This document shows positions 51,724-61,063 of a DNA stretch of 64,000 nt, one piece after another. Below the pieces are notes generated by a model. The model saw nothing but the letters and a program-made list of their open reading frames with translations, ran no database searches and was not told where the DNA came from. A program made the position numbers and the translations under genes. Numbering within the stretch: the stretch's first letter is position 1; every line of letters starts with the position of its first letter. Origin of the DNA: an uncultured Fidelibacterota bacterium (GTDB lineage: Bacteria > Fidelibacterota > Marinisomatia > Marinisomatales > TCS55); NCBI GenBank assembly GCA_902615915.1, contig CACMQQ010000001.1:62001-126000 (forward strand). The letters run 5' to 3'.

Positions 51724-52975
51724 GGTTGCTATAATTCAATTCCCTGGGTCTAATACCGAAAGGGAAACTTTCATAGCCTGTGCAAGGAATAATATTAATG
51801 CTGTAGAATTCTTATGGAATGATGATCATAATAAATTAGATCAATTTGATGGTTATATCATTGTTGGGGGTTTTTCATATGAAGATAGATCAAGGGCTGG
51901 GGTGATAGCAGCTCAAGATGAGATTATTAAAGAAATTATAATCCAATCAGAATCGGGAAAACCTGTATTAGGTATCTGTAATGGAGCTCAAATTTTAGTT
52001 GAAAGTGGAATGGTGCCTGGATTAAGAAACTATGAGATCGGAGCAGCTTTAACAGAAAATAAACGAGTTAAATCTGGAAGGATATTAGGGCAAGGTTATT
52101 ACAATGTTTGGACAAATCTTAAAATGAACGTTGATCCGGCGAGATCAGCGTTTACAAAGCATTTACAAAAAGGTGAGATTATCAGAATACCCTTAGCTCA
52201 TGGCGAAGGAAGATTTGTCATACCTGAGAGTCTACTAAATGAAATGATCGAAAACGAACAAGATCTGTATAAGTATTGTGATGAAAATGGTAGCACTATA
52301 AATGAATTTCCAACTAACCCTAACGGTTCTATAAACAATATAGCAGCTATTTGCAATAGTGCTGGGAATGTAATGGCCATGATGCCGCACCCGGAAAGAA
52401 CGCCAAAAGGAGATGCAATTTTTTCATCAATGAAAAGGTATATTGATGATAAGAGTAAACCAAGATTCAAAACGCTAAAATTTAAACCAGCGAAATTAAA
52501 ACAAAATAAATACCCCAAAGATTCATCAAAAATCATGTGGCTAATTGATATGTTCATAACTGATAATGAAGCTATCAGTGTAGAAAATGCTTTACAACAA
52601 ATTGGTTTTGATGTACGAATCAAACGACAAATAATGTGGGAAATTGAAATAGAAAAAGACAGCAAAGACACATTAGAAAAAATAAAAAAAAGCGGGACAC
52701 TATTTAATCCCAATAAAGAATTTATAAAAAAACAAACCGAACCAGATCTTAATGTTGCATCAATTTTAGTCTGTCAAAAAGAAAATATACAAGGTAGAGC
52801 AGCTTATGAAACATTAAAAAGTAGTATGGGCATTGATAAAGTTTTACAAATAAAACACGGTGTATTGTGGAATCTGAAAATTAATGGAAGTAATTTTGAA
52901 AACGATTTAGAAAGAATTTTAAAAACAAATATATTATTTAACCAAATATCATATGAATACTATAGAATTAAATGA
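51716..52975 (+). CDS. purQ: PurQ glutaminase fused to two PurS-like domains
   Basis: Residues 1-245 are the PurQ class I glutamine amidotransferase that feeds ammonia to PurL: IIVGGFSYEDRSRAG, the nucleophile Cys88 in GICNGAQI, and the His/Glu of MMPHPERTP. The protein continues for about 175 residues, whereas PurQ normally stops near 225-240. The extension contains two PurS-like ferredoxin-type repeats. The second (NVASILVCQKENIQGRAAYE ... GIDKVLQIKHGVLWNL) follows the PurS pattern of a glycine-containing helix, a V-x-x-x-R/K-x-G strand and a terminal N-x-x-x-x-x-Y-E strand; the first (SVENALQQIGFDVRIKRQIM) is a shorter equivalent. This supplies the PurS required by small PurL, since no separate purS gene is present. 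It overlaps purC by 23 bases. Confidence 0.88.
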   Translation: MSKVAIIQFPGSNTERETFIACARNNINAVEFLWNDDHNKLDQFDGYIIVGGFSYEDRSRAGVIAAQDEIIKEIIIQSESGKPVLGICNGAQILVESGMVPGLRNYEIGAALTENKRVKSGRILGQGYYNVWTNLKMNVDPARSAFTKHLQKGEIIRIPLAHGEGRFVIPESLLNEMIENEQDLYKYCDENGSTINEFPTNPNGSINNIAAICNSAGNVMAMMPHPERTPKGDAIFSSMKRYIDDKSKPRFKTLKFKPAKLKQNKYPKDSSKIMWLIDMFITDNEAISVENALQQIGFDVRIKRQIMWEIEIEKDSKDTLEKIKKSGTLFNPNKEFIKKQTEPDLNVASILVCQKENIQGRAAYETLKSSMGIDKVLQIKHGVLWNLKINGSNFENDLERILKTNILFNQISYEYYRIK

Positions 52976-53939
52976 AGATTATAAAAGCAACATCGTTGCT
53001 GAATTAACCAATACACTAACTGAAACTTCCTTGCCATCTGGAACAAAAAGATCTGGCAAAGTGCGAGACCAATATGACTTGGGTGAATCAATTGCATTGA
53101 TTACAACCGATAGACAAAGTGCTTTCGACAGAGTACTGGCATCAGTCCCTTTCAAAGGGCAAGTGCTAAATCTTACAAGTGCATGGTGGTTTGAGGCGAC
53201 AAAAGATATAATTGCAAATCATGTAATTGATATCCCAGATCCGAACGTTACACTCGCTAAAAAGTGTGATGTTTTTCCCATAGAATTTGTAGTTCGTGGT
53301 TTTATTACCGGTAGCACTAGCACATCTCTTTGGACAGTATACAACAATGGAGATAGGGAATATTGTGGTAATGATTTGCCAGAAGGATTAAAGAAAAATC
53401 AAAGATTAGAACAAAATATGCTCACCCCTACAACCAAGGAAGAGGATCATGATCGCCCTATTTCTCCAACAGATATTGTCAAAGAAAAATGGATGACTCA
53501 AGAGGATTGGGACTATTGTAGTAAAAAGGCACTTGAACTATTTGCCTTTGGTCAAGATAAAGCCAAGGAAAATGGTTTAATATTGGTGGACACAAAATAT
53601 GAAATGGGTAAAGATAAAGATGGCAACATTGTATTAATCGATGAGATTCATACCCCTGATTCTAGCAGATATTGGATATCTGAATCATATGAAGAAAGAT
53701 TTAATAGCGGTAAAGAGCCACAAAATATAGACAAAGAATTTTTAAGATTATGGTTTGTTGACAACTGTGATCCTTACAATGATAAAGAACTACCTCAAGC
53801 ACCTGAAGATCTGGTTGTGGAACTGTCAAGAAGGTATGTTTATTTGTATGAAACAATAACTGGTAAAACTTTTCCTTTTCCAGATAAAAGCTTACCTGTA
53901 ACAGAAAGAATAATTGATAATCTAGGGAGTGTTCTATGA
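52953..53939 (+). CDS. purC: SAICAR synthetase
   Basis: PurC ligates aspartate to CAIR with ATP. The 328-residue form carries SGKVRDQYDLGE, LITTDRQSAFDRVL, FPIEFVVRGFITGSTSTSLW and DEIHTPDSSRYW, the family motifs; the length fits the longer, yeast-like type rather than the 240-residue E. coli type. It starts inside the end of purQ and overlaps purE by 4 bases (ATGA). It acts directly after PurE in the pathway. Confidence 0.93.
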   Translation: MNTIELNEDYKSNIVAELTNTLTETSLPSGTKRSGKVRDQYDLGESIALITTDRQSAFDRVLASVPFKGQVLNLTSAWWFEATKDIIANHVIDIPDPNVTLAKKCDVFPIEFVVRGFITGSTSTSLWTVYNNGDREYCGNDLPEGLKKNQRLEQNMLTPTTKEEDHDRPISPTDIVKEKWMTQEDWDYCSKKALELFAFGQDKAKENGLILVDTKYEMGKDKDGNIVLIDEIHTPDSSRYWISESYEERFNSGKEPQNIDKEFLRLWFVDNCDPYNDKELPQAPEDLVVELSRRYVYLYETITGKTFPFPDKSLPVTERIIDNLGSVL

Positions 53940-54322
53940 AAGCAATACTGATTATGGGTTCGACCGCAGACGAGCCCCATGCAAAGAAAATTACTGATAA
54001 ATTAGACGATTTTGGAATAGACTGGGAACAACATGCAGCTTCTGCTCACAAACAACCATTAAAAGTTTTAGAGATTTTAGATAATAACAAGACAAAAAAA
54101 GATATTGTTTATATTACCATAGCCGGTCGCTCTAACGCATTGTCAGGTTTCGTTGCTGCTAATTCTGAATTTCCAACACTTGGCTGCCCACCCTTTTCAG
54201 ACAAAGCTGATATGCTAGTCAACATACATTCAACTTTGCAAATGCCAAGCAACACACCGGTTCTAACCGTGATTGATCCTGGTAACTGTGCACTTGCAGT
54301 TAAACGGATATTTGGTGTCTAA
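53936..54322 (+). CDS. purE: AIR carboxylase, class II PurE
   Basis: The 128-residue protein has the PurE fold (ILIMGSTADEPHAKKI, ASAHKQP). Two features point to class II, the animal-type enzyme that carboxylates AIR directly with CO2: the lysine in SAHK (Lys39, where class I enzymes have SAHR) and the AGRSNALSGFVAAN segment followed by LGCPP, in place of the class I GAGGAAHLPGM. A class II enzyme does not need PurK, and no purK is present in the operon. Its length is slightly below the usual 160 residues, the shortening being at the C-terminus. Confidence 0.86.
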   Translation: MKAILIMGSTADEPHAKKITDKLDDFGIDWEQHAASAHKQPLKVLEILDNNKTKKDIVYITIAGRSNALSGFVAANSEFPTLGCPPFSDKADMLVNIHSTLQMPSNTPVLTVIDPGNCALAVKRIFGV

Positions 54323-55664
54323 TCCCATTAATTCTATTTCGCCGTTAGACGGTAGATATCATAACAAAACAGAATTACTTCGCCCATATTTTTCAGAATC
54401 AGCTTTAGTAAAATATAGAATACAAGTTGAAATAGAATATTTGATTTCTTTATCTAAAGAAAAAAAAATACCTGAATTAAAGCCATTCAACGAAAAAGAG
54501 GAAAAAAGATTAAGAAATATTTATTTGAATTTTTCGATTGATGATGCATTAGATGTTAAATCAATAGAAAAAACAACTAATCATGATGTAAAAGCAATAG
54601 AATATTTTCTTCGAAAAAAGATAAAAAAATCCATTCATCCATGGATACATTTTTGTCTTACCTCTGAAGATGTAAATAATTTATCCTATAGTTTAATGTG
54701 GATGGATGCACTCAAAGGTCCATATCTTACACAACTAGTAAGTTTAAATCGTTCAATTAGAAAACTTGCTAAAAGATATAAGAAAGTGCCAATACTGTCA
54801 TTGACGCATGGTCAGCCAGCAACGCCATCAACGTTTGGTAAAGAGTATGCCGTATTTTTTAAAAGGCTTGATCGACAAATATTACAACTCAAGTCACACA
54901 AGTTTTTGGGAAAGTTTGGTGGCGCAACAGGCACATGGTCAGTACATGAAACTATATATCCAAAAGTTAATTGGTTAAATTTTTCAAAAAAATTCATTAG
55001 ATCAATGGGTTTAGAGCCTAATCTAATAACCACTCAGATCGAACCTCATGACTCAATCATTGAAAGCTACCATAATATTTTGAGAATCAATTCCATACTA
55101 GCTGATCTATGTCAAGATATGTGGTTGTATATTAGTCGCTCAATTGTCAAACAAAAGAAATTAGCTGGAGAAATAGGATCTTCAACAATGCCACATAAAA
55201 TTAATCCCATTCAATTCGAAAACGCGGAGGGTAATTTTGGTATATCAAATGCAATACTGGAATTCTTAGCAAGAAAACTTGCAATATCAAGAATGCAACG
55301 AGACCTAACTGATTCAACTACCATAAGAAACCAAGGGGTAGCGCTAGCCCATTCTTATATCTCCTTGATCAGTATAGCGAGCGGATTGGGTCGTATAGAT
55401 GTCGATTTAGAAAAGACTAAAAAAGAATTAAATGATCACTGGGAAGTACTTACTGAGCCAATGCAAACCGCAATTAGAAAGTCAGGTAAAAAATCTGGAT
55501 ACGAACAAATGATGGATCTTTCTAAGGGTAAAAAAATTGATGAATCCATGATTAAGGATGTAATAAACAAATTAAAAATCTCTGATGAAGATAAAAAGTC
55601 GCTTTTAAAACTAAGCCCTTCTTCCTACACTGGATTAGCTGAAAAACTTACGGATCTATTATAA
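54315..55664 (+). CDS. purB: Adenylosuccinate lyase
   Basis: PurB cleaves SAICAR to AICAR and adenylosuccinate to AMP. Motifs: SISPLDGRYH near the N-terminus, TTNHDVKAIEYFL, HFCLTSEDVNNLS, LTHGQPATPSTFGKE and the superfamily loop GSSTMPHKINPI with the catalytic Ser. It matches the E. coli-type PurB (about 456 residues). I start it at GTG 54315, which gives VSNPINSISPLDGRY and an 8-base overlap with purE; a TTG lies one codon upstream. It is 3 bases before purF. Confidence 0.93.
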   Translation: MSNPINSISPLDGRYHNKTELLRPYFSESALVKYRIQVEIEYLISLSKEKKIPELKPFNEKEEKRLRNIYLNFSIDDALDVKSIEKTTNHDVKAIEYFLRKKIKKSIHPWIHFCLTSEDVNNLSYSLMWMDALKGPYLTQLVSLNRSIRKLAKRYKKVPILSLTHGQPATPSTFGKEYAVFFKRLDRQILQLKSHKFLGKFGGATGTWSVHETIYPKVNWLNFSKKFIRSMGLEPNLITTQIEPHDSIIESYHNILRINSILADLCQDMWLYISRSIVKQKKLAGEIGSSTMPHKINPIQFENAEGNFGISNAILEFLARKLAISRMQRDLTDSTTIRNQGVALAHSYISLISIASGLGRIDVDLEKTKKELNDHWEVLTEPMQTAIRKSGKKSGYEQMMDLSKGKKIDESMIKDVINKLKISDEDKKSLLKLSPSSYTGLAEKLTDLL

Positions 55665-55667
55665 AAT

Positions 55668-57131
55668 ATGTGCGGACTTGTAGGCTTGTATCAAAAAGAA
55701 GGTGAAGCGCTCCAAAGAATTTTTGATGGCTTAATACAGGTACAACATAGGGGACAAGATGCTGGAGGAATTTGCACTCTACAAAGTAGTAAAATCAATA
55801 CACACAAAGAGCTAGGTCTCATTTCTGAAATATTTAGAAATATTGATATAAATATTTTAAAAGGCAATATTGGTATAGGCCATGTAAGATATCCAACAGC
55901 AGGAACAGATAACGTAAATGAAGCTCAACCTTTTCACACAACCAATCCAATAAATATAGCACTTGCTCACAATGGTACGCTAACCAACAGTGATGAAATT
56001 AAAGCCAAATTAACAAAGCTAAATTTTTGCCAATTCAATACGAACTCAGATTCTGAAGTATTATTAAACTTATTATCGTACGAATTATTTAAAACGAACA
56101 AGAATGAATTTTCAAATAGAGATATCCTTGATGTATTGAAAAGAATTTTCAATCAATGCCAAGGCGGATATGCTGTAGTTGCGTTGATTTCAGGAATTGG
56201 TTTGGTTGCATTTAGAGACCCAAATGGAATAAGGCCGCTAGCTCTTGGTAAGAATCATAATGGTTCATATCTATTAGCATCAGAGAGCAGCGCAATAACA
56301 TCTTTAGGCTTCGAAGTCTTAAAGGACGTTAAGCCTGGTGAAGCTATTATTATAAACTGCGATGGCTCGCTTGAAGAAAAACATCTTATAAAAGACATGC
56401 AACACACTCCATGCTTATTTGAATACGTTTATTTTTCAAGACCAGATTCTACGATTGATTCAATTTCTGTCCATAAGTCTCGACTTAGAATGGGTGATTA
56501 CCTTGGCGAAAAGATTGCTACTCAATATAGTCATTTAAATATAGATGTTGTGATACCAGTGCCTGATACTAGCAGAACAGCGGCTATGCAAGTAGCCCAT
56601 CGTCTTGGAAAAAAGTATCGCGAAGGCTTTATGAAAAATAGATATATTGGTAGAACATTTATAATGCCAGGACAAATCACTAGAAAAAAATCAATTGAAC
56701 AAAAACTCAATCCTATTGAAATAGAATTTCAAGATAAGAATGTTCTACTAGTAGATGATTCTATAGTTAGAGGTAATACATCAAAAAAGATCGTTCAAAT
56801 GGTTAGAAATAATGGTGCGAAAAAGGTTTTCTTTGCGTCAGCATCGCCTCCAGTTCGTTATCAAAATATTTATGGAATAGATATGCCAGCCACAAAAGAA
56901 CTAATAGCAAGCAACAAATCTATTGAAGAAATCAAAAGTCATATTGGAGCTGATGAGCTGATATATCAAGATCTAGAAGACCTTATACTGTCTGCTAAAA
57001 GAGGAAATCCTGATATAATAGAGTTTGAAGATTCAGTATTTACAGGAAAGTATAGAACTGGCAATATTACTAATGAATACTTGGATGAACTTGAAAAATC
57101 TAGATGTGATAAAGCAAGAGTCATTGGTTAA
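55668..57131 (+). CDS. purF: Amidophosphoribosyltransferase
   Basis: PurF commits PRPP to purine synthesis by transferring glutamine-derived ammonia. The catalytic Cys2 directly follows the initiator Met (MCGLVGLYQ), so there is no propeptide, unlike the Bacillus-type enzyme. The glutaminase domain has VQHRGQDAGGI and GIGHVRYPTAG, and the phosphoribosyl domain has the PRPP loop VLLVDDSIVRGNTS. It is full length at 487 residues. Its place late in the operon does not follow pathway order. Confidence 0.95.
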   Translation: MCGLVGLYQKEGEALQRIFDGLIQVQHRGQDAGGICTLQSSKINTHKELGLISEIFRNIDINILKGNIGIGHVRYPTAGTDNVNEAQPFHTTNPINIALAHNGTLTNSDEIKAKLTKLNFCQFNTNSDSEVLLNLLSYELFKTNKNEFSNRDILDVLKRIFNQCQGGYAVVALISGIGLVAFRDPNGIRPLALGKNHNGSYLLASESSAITSLGFEVLKDVKPGEAIIINCDGSLEEKHLIKDMQHTPCLFEYVYFSRPDSTIDSISVHKSRLRMGDYLGEKIATQYSHLNIDVVIPVPDTSRTAAMQVAHRLGKKYREGFMKNRYIGRTFIMPGQITRKKSIEQKLNPIEIEFQDKNVLLVDDSIVRGNTSKKIVQMVRNNGAKKVFFASASPPVRYQNIYGIDMPATKELIASNKSIEEIKSHIGADELIYQDLEDLILSAKRGNPDIIEFEDSVFTGKYRTGNITNEYLDELEKSRCDKARVIG

Positions 57132-57137
57132 TTTTTA

Positions 57138-58451
57138 ATGGAATATAGAATACTGATTGTTGGCTCTGGTGCGAGAGAACATGCTATTGCACGATCTATT
57201 AACAAGACACAGATTGACCACCAGTTATTTTGTATAGCATCTAATAAAAATCCTGGAATAATAAATATTTGTGATGAGTTGATTTTAGGAGATATAGAGA
57301 ATGTTGATTTTATAGTAAAAAATGCAATTCAAAAAAAATGTAACCTAGCGATCATTGGACCTGAAAACCCTTTATCCAAAGGAGTTGTTAATAGATTAAA
57401 AGAGAATAATATACCATCTATCGGACCAACCAAAGATCTTGCACAAATTGAAACATCAAAATCCTTTGCAAGGGACCTCATGAAAGAATATAATATTGAT
57501 GGTCTGCCAATATATCAAAGTTTTACATCAATGAATGGTGTCAAAGAATGCCTAGCCAATCATGGTGAAAACTATGTTTTAAAATACGATGGTTTAGCTG
57601 GTGGTAAAGGTGTTAAGGTTTCTGGAGAGCACATTTTTAACCATGAAGAAGCTCTTGATTATTGCCAAGGCATTATTAGTTCTAACGGTAAATTTGTCAT
57701 TGAAGAAAAATTTATTGGGGAAGAGTTTTCGTTAATGAGTTTTAGTGATGGAAAAACACTGAAACATATGCCTGTAATTCAAGATCATAAAAGAGCCTAT
57801 GAGGGAGATGAAGGTCCCAATACAGGAGGAATGGGAACGTATTCCGATAAAGACCATTCTTTACCATTCTTGAATAAAGAAGACGTTAATAAAGCAAAAG
57901 AGACAAATGAAAAAATCGTAAGAGCATTGTATAAAAAATTTGGAGAAAGATACATAGGTGTATTATATGGTGGTTTTATGGTAACAGAAGATGGTGTAAA
58001 AGTCATTGAATACAATGCAAGGTTTGGTGACCCTGAAGCAATGAATGTTCTTACTTTGCTTGAAACAGATTTATTAACAATTTTTAAATCTATGGTGAGC
58101 GGGGATCTTGATAGTGCTGATGTGAAATTTAGGAACCAAGCAACCGTTTGTAAGTATGCGGTTCCAATCGGATACCCCACTAACCCAGCTAAAGGTTCTT
58201 CTGTTGATGTATCTATGATTGCTGATGATGAAGTAATAAGCTACGGATCGGTAAATACTCAAAATGATAAAATAATTCTAGCTGGTAGTAGGGCATTGTG
58301 TATTACAGAGCTAGGTGATACGATAGCTGAAGCCGAACTAGTAGTTGAAGAAAAAATTAGCAAAGTAAAAGGATCATTATTTCATAGAACCGATATAGGC
58401 AAGATTGAACTTATAAATAAAAAAATTGAACGAATGAATAAAATTAGATGA
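57138..58451 (+). CDS. purD: Phosphoribosylamine-glycine ligase (GAR synthetase)
   Basis: PurD is an ATP-grasp ligase joining glycine to phosphoribosylamine. It begins ILIVGSGAREHAIA and contains LKYDGLAGGKGV, EEKFIGEEFSLMSF, GPNTGGMGTYS and the metal-binding EYNARFGDPEAM, all diagnostic. The 437-residue length is usual. It overlaps purN by 4 bases (ATGA). Confidence 0.95.
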   Translation: MEYRILIVGSGAREHAIARSINKTQIDHQLFCIASNKNPGIINICDELILGDIENVDFIVKNAIQKKCNLAIIGPENPLSKGVVNRLKENNIPSIGPTKDLAQIETSKSFARDLMKEYNIDGLPIYQSFTSMNGVKECLANHGENYVLKYDGLAGGKGVKVSGEHIFNHEEALDYCQGIISSNGKFVIEEKFIGEEFSLMSFSDGKTLKHMPVIQDHKRAYEGDEGPNTGGMGTYSDKDHSLPFLNKEDVNKAKETNEKIVRALYKKFGERYIGVLYGGFMVTEDGVKVIEYNARFGDPEAMNVLTLLETDLLTIFKSMVSGDLDSADVKFRNQATVCKYAVPIGYPTNPAKGSSVDVSMIADDEVISYGSVNTQNDKIILAGSRALCITELGDTIAEAELVVEEKISKVKGSLFHRTDIGKIELINKKIERMNKIR

Positions 58452-59023
58452 CCAATCTAGGGATACTTGGGTCTACAAAGGGAACAGACCTCCAAGCAAT
58501 TATTGATGCAATAGAAAACAAATTATTAAATGCTAAGATATCAATAGTGATTTCTAACATAGAGAATGCTTTTATTTTAGAGCGGGCAAAAAATCATAAC
58601 ATTAAATCTGCTTATATTTCTCATAAAGCAAAAAAAAGAGAATATTTTGATAGGGAAATATCTTTTTTAATGAAAGAAAATAATGTGGATCTTATTTTGT
58701 TAATTGGCTTTATGAGAATTCTTTCAGCATCATTTTGTAAACAATGGAAAAATAAGATTTTAAATGTACATCCCTCTTTACTGCCAAAATATGGTGGCGG
58801 GATGGATATAGATGTCCACAAGCAGGTGTTATCAAATGGTGATAAGAAAACGGGGTGTACTATCCACTATGTTAATGAAGATGTTGATCAAGGGCCAATA
58901 TTGGTACAAAAAGAATGTGATGTTTTACCAAAGGACAACGAATTTACTCTAAAAGATAAAGTGCAAAAACTTGAAGGGTTAGCATACATAGAAGCAGTTA
59001 AGATTTTTCAGGGGGGTTTATGA
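58448..59023 (+). CDS. purN: Phosphoribosylglycinamide formyltransferase
   Basis: PurN formylates GAR with 10-formyl-tetrahydrofolate. The phosphate-binding loop reads LGSTKGTDLQA (a variant of GSGSGTNLQ), and the catalytic Asn and His are in ILNVHPSLLPKYGG; the Asp is in YVNEDVDQGPIL. Its 191 residues are typical. It is translationally coupled to both purD and purH through 4-base overlaps. The presence of purN means formate-dependent PurT is not needed. Confidence 0.93.
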   Translation: MTNLGILGSTKGTDLQAIIDAIENKLLNAKISIVISNIENAFILERAKNHNIKSAYISHKAKKREYFDREISFLMKENNVDLILLIGFMRILSASFCKQWKNKILNVHPSLLPKYGGGMDIDVHKQVLSNGDKKTGCTIHYVNEDVDQGPILVQKECDVLPKDNEFTLKDKVQKLEGLAYIEAVKIFQGGL

Positions 59024-60576
59024 TAAAAGACTATAATATTAACCAAGAACCAATCACGATCAAAAGAGCTCTTTTATCGGTTTATGATAAAACAGAAATT
59101 AAAGAATTAGCTTTAAATCTTGCCAAACATAATATTGAGATCATCTCAACCGGTGGCACTGCAAAGTTGTTAAAAAAAGAAAATATAGCTGTGATAGAGA
59201 TTGAAGAGTATACCAATTTTCCTGAAATAATGGATGGAAGAGTGAAAACTATAAATCCAATAGTTGAAGGTGGAATCCTAGCCCTGCGTGATGTTCACAT
59301 GCCTGATATGAAAGAAAACAATATAGGTCAAATTGATCTGGTTGTTTGCAATCTATATCCTTTTGATAGTGTTATCAAAAATTCTGATCACACACTATCT
59401 GAAGCGTTTGAAAACATTGATATTGGTGGTCCGACTATGATAAGATCAGCAGCTAAAAATATTGGCTGGGTAGCTGTAGCCACTCATCCTAAGGATTACC
59501 AATTAATCATGGACGAATTAGATGATCAAGGATCTATATCATATAAAACGAGAGAACACCTTGCTAAGAAAGCTTTTTTGACTACTTCAGTTTACGAGTC
59601 ATCTATTAGTAACTATCTTTGTGATAATGAGCCACAAGATCAATTTACTATGGTATTTGATAAATTTTCTGATTTACGATATGGTGAAAATCCTCATCAA
59701 ACTGCTTCAGCTTACCATTTAAAAGGTGATAACTCAAACAATATACTTAATGCTAAACAACATCAAGGTAAACAACTTTCATATAATAATATTATGGATG
59801 CAGATGCTGCTCTTTGCTGTCTTAGAGAATTTAATCAGACAGCTTGTGTAATCGTTAAACACGCAAACCCTTGTGGTGTGTCTATTGGAGATGATTTAGT
59901 AGAGACATATCAAAATGCTTTTAAAGCAGACAGCGTTTCCGCATTTGGTGGAATAGTGGCTATTAATAGAAAATGCACTGAAGAGTTAGCTAAAATATTA
60001 AAAGATATTTTTATTGAAATCGTTGTAGCCCCATCTTTTGAAAAAGAAGCGCTAAAAATACTTTCAACCAAAAAAAATCTTAGACTTTTAGAGGTTCAAG
60101 ATATTGAAAATCAAGATAGAAAATATGAAATGAGAAATCTAGATGGAGGAATTCTTGTCCAACAAGAGAATAACGACATCTTAAAAATAGATGAACTAAA
60201 AGTAGTTACTAATACTAAACCGACAGAAGATACAATCAAGTCAATGCTGTTTGGTTGGCAAGTTCTAAAGCATGTTAAATCTAACGCTATCATTACAGTA
60301 AAAGACAATACAACAGTTGGAATTGGAGCGGGTCAAGTTAGTCGAATTGATGCAGTTGATATAGCGATATCAAAATCAAAGGCTGCCATCAAAGGCTCTA
60401 TTTTATGTTCTGACGCTTTTTTCCCGTTCAGAGATAGTATTGACAAGATATCTCAATATAACATAAATGGAGTGATTCAACCTGGAGGCTCAATAAAGGA
60501 CAATGAGGTCATAGATGCTTGCAATGAACACAACATACCTATGGTATTTACCGGAAGAAGGTGTTTTAAGCATTAA
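59020..60576 (+). CDS. purH: Bifunctional AICAR transformylase/IMP cyclohydrolase
   Basis: PurH carries out the last two steps to IMP. The N-terminal methylglyoxal-synthase-like cyclohydrolase domain (residues 10-200) has LLSVYDKTEIKELA, IISTGGTAKLL and MDGRVKTINP. The transformylase domain has LRYGENPHQTASAYH and the catalytic KHANPCGVS. At 518 residues it is complete. It is the last gene of the operon; its stop codon overlaps the stop of the convergent rhodanese gene. Confidence 0.95.
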   Translation: MIKDYNINQEPITIKRALLSVYDKTEIKELALNLAKHNIEIISTGGTAKLLKKENIAVIEIEEYTNFPEIMDGRVKTINPIVEGGILALRDVHMPDMKENNIGQIDLVVCNLYPFDSVIKNSDHTLSEAFENIDIGGPTMIRSAAKNIGWVAVATHPKDYQLIMDELDDQGSISYKTREHLAKKAFLTTSVYESSISNYLCDNEPQDQFTMVFDKFSDLRYGENPHQTASAYHLKGDNSNNILNAKQHQGKQLSYNNIMDADAALCCLREFNQTACVIVKHANPCGVSIGDDLVETYQNAFKADSVSAFGGIVAINRKCTEELAKILKDIFIEIVVAPSFEKEALKILSTKKNLRLLEVQDIENQDRKYEMRNLDGGILVQQENNDILKIDELKVVTNTKPTEDTIKSMLFGWQVLKHVKSNAIITVKDNTTVGIGAGQVSRIDAVDIAISKSKAAIKGSILCSDAFFPFRDSIDKISQYNINGVIQPGGSIKDNEVIDACNEHNIPMVFTGRRCFKH

Positions 60577-60887
60577 TATCTTGGAACTGTAGGATCGATA
60601 TTTACAGACCAAGAGTCTATTCCGCCATTCAGGTTTTTAACATTATAACCCTGGCCTTCTAAGTACTGACAAACCCTTGCTGACCTCATACCACTGTGGC
60701 ACATGACTATGTAAGAATCATCTTTATCAAGCTCATCAATGCGTTCTGGAATTTGTCCCATTGGAATATGATTGTGGGGTTTTACTTGAGCAATTTGTAA
60801 CTCTTCATTTTCTCTTACATCTAAAAGGACAAAATTCTCGTTTTGGTCAAACATTTTTTTCAATTCAACTACTGATATTTCATTCAT
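60573..60887 (-). CDS. Single-domain rhodanese-like protein
   Basis: A 104-residue rhodanese domain with FVLLDVRENEELQIAQV, HIPMGQIPERI and the active-site loop MCHSGMRS with the catalytic Cys. It resembles GlpE/PspE-type small sulfurtransferases, lacks a signal peptide and should be cytoplasmic. The sulfur acceptor is unknown. Given the Sec-ArsC gene in this window, a role in sulfur or selenium delivery is conceivable, but nothing shows it. Confidence 0.85.
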   Translation of the reverse strand: MNEISVVELKKMFDQNENFVLLDVRENEELQIAQVKPHNHIPMGQIPERIDELDKDDSYIVMCHSGMRSARVCQYLEGQGYNVKNLNGGIDSWSVNIDPTVPRY

Positions 60888-61063
60888 AATATTAATTATA
60901 GGTTAGTATTTAATGTGAGTATGATTTCGCTAATAAAAGTACCAATAACGAATAAATTCTATTAATAAAATTTTTACCATTCATTAAAAAATTGTACAAA
61001 AGATAATTTAGCGATTAGTAGTAATTTTTTTGTAAAATCTCTTATTTATATCTAGGACATAAT

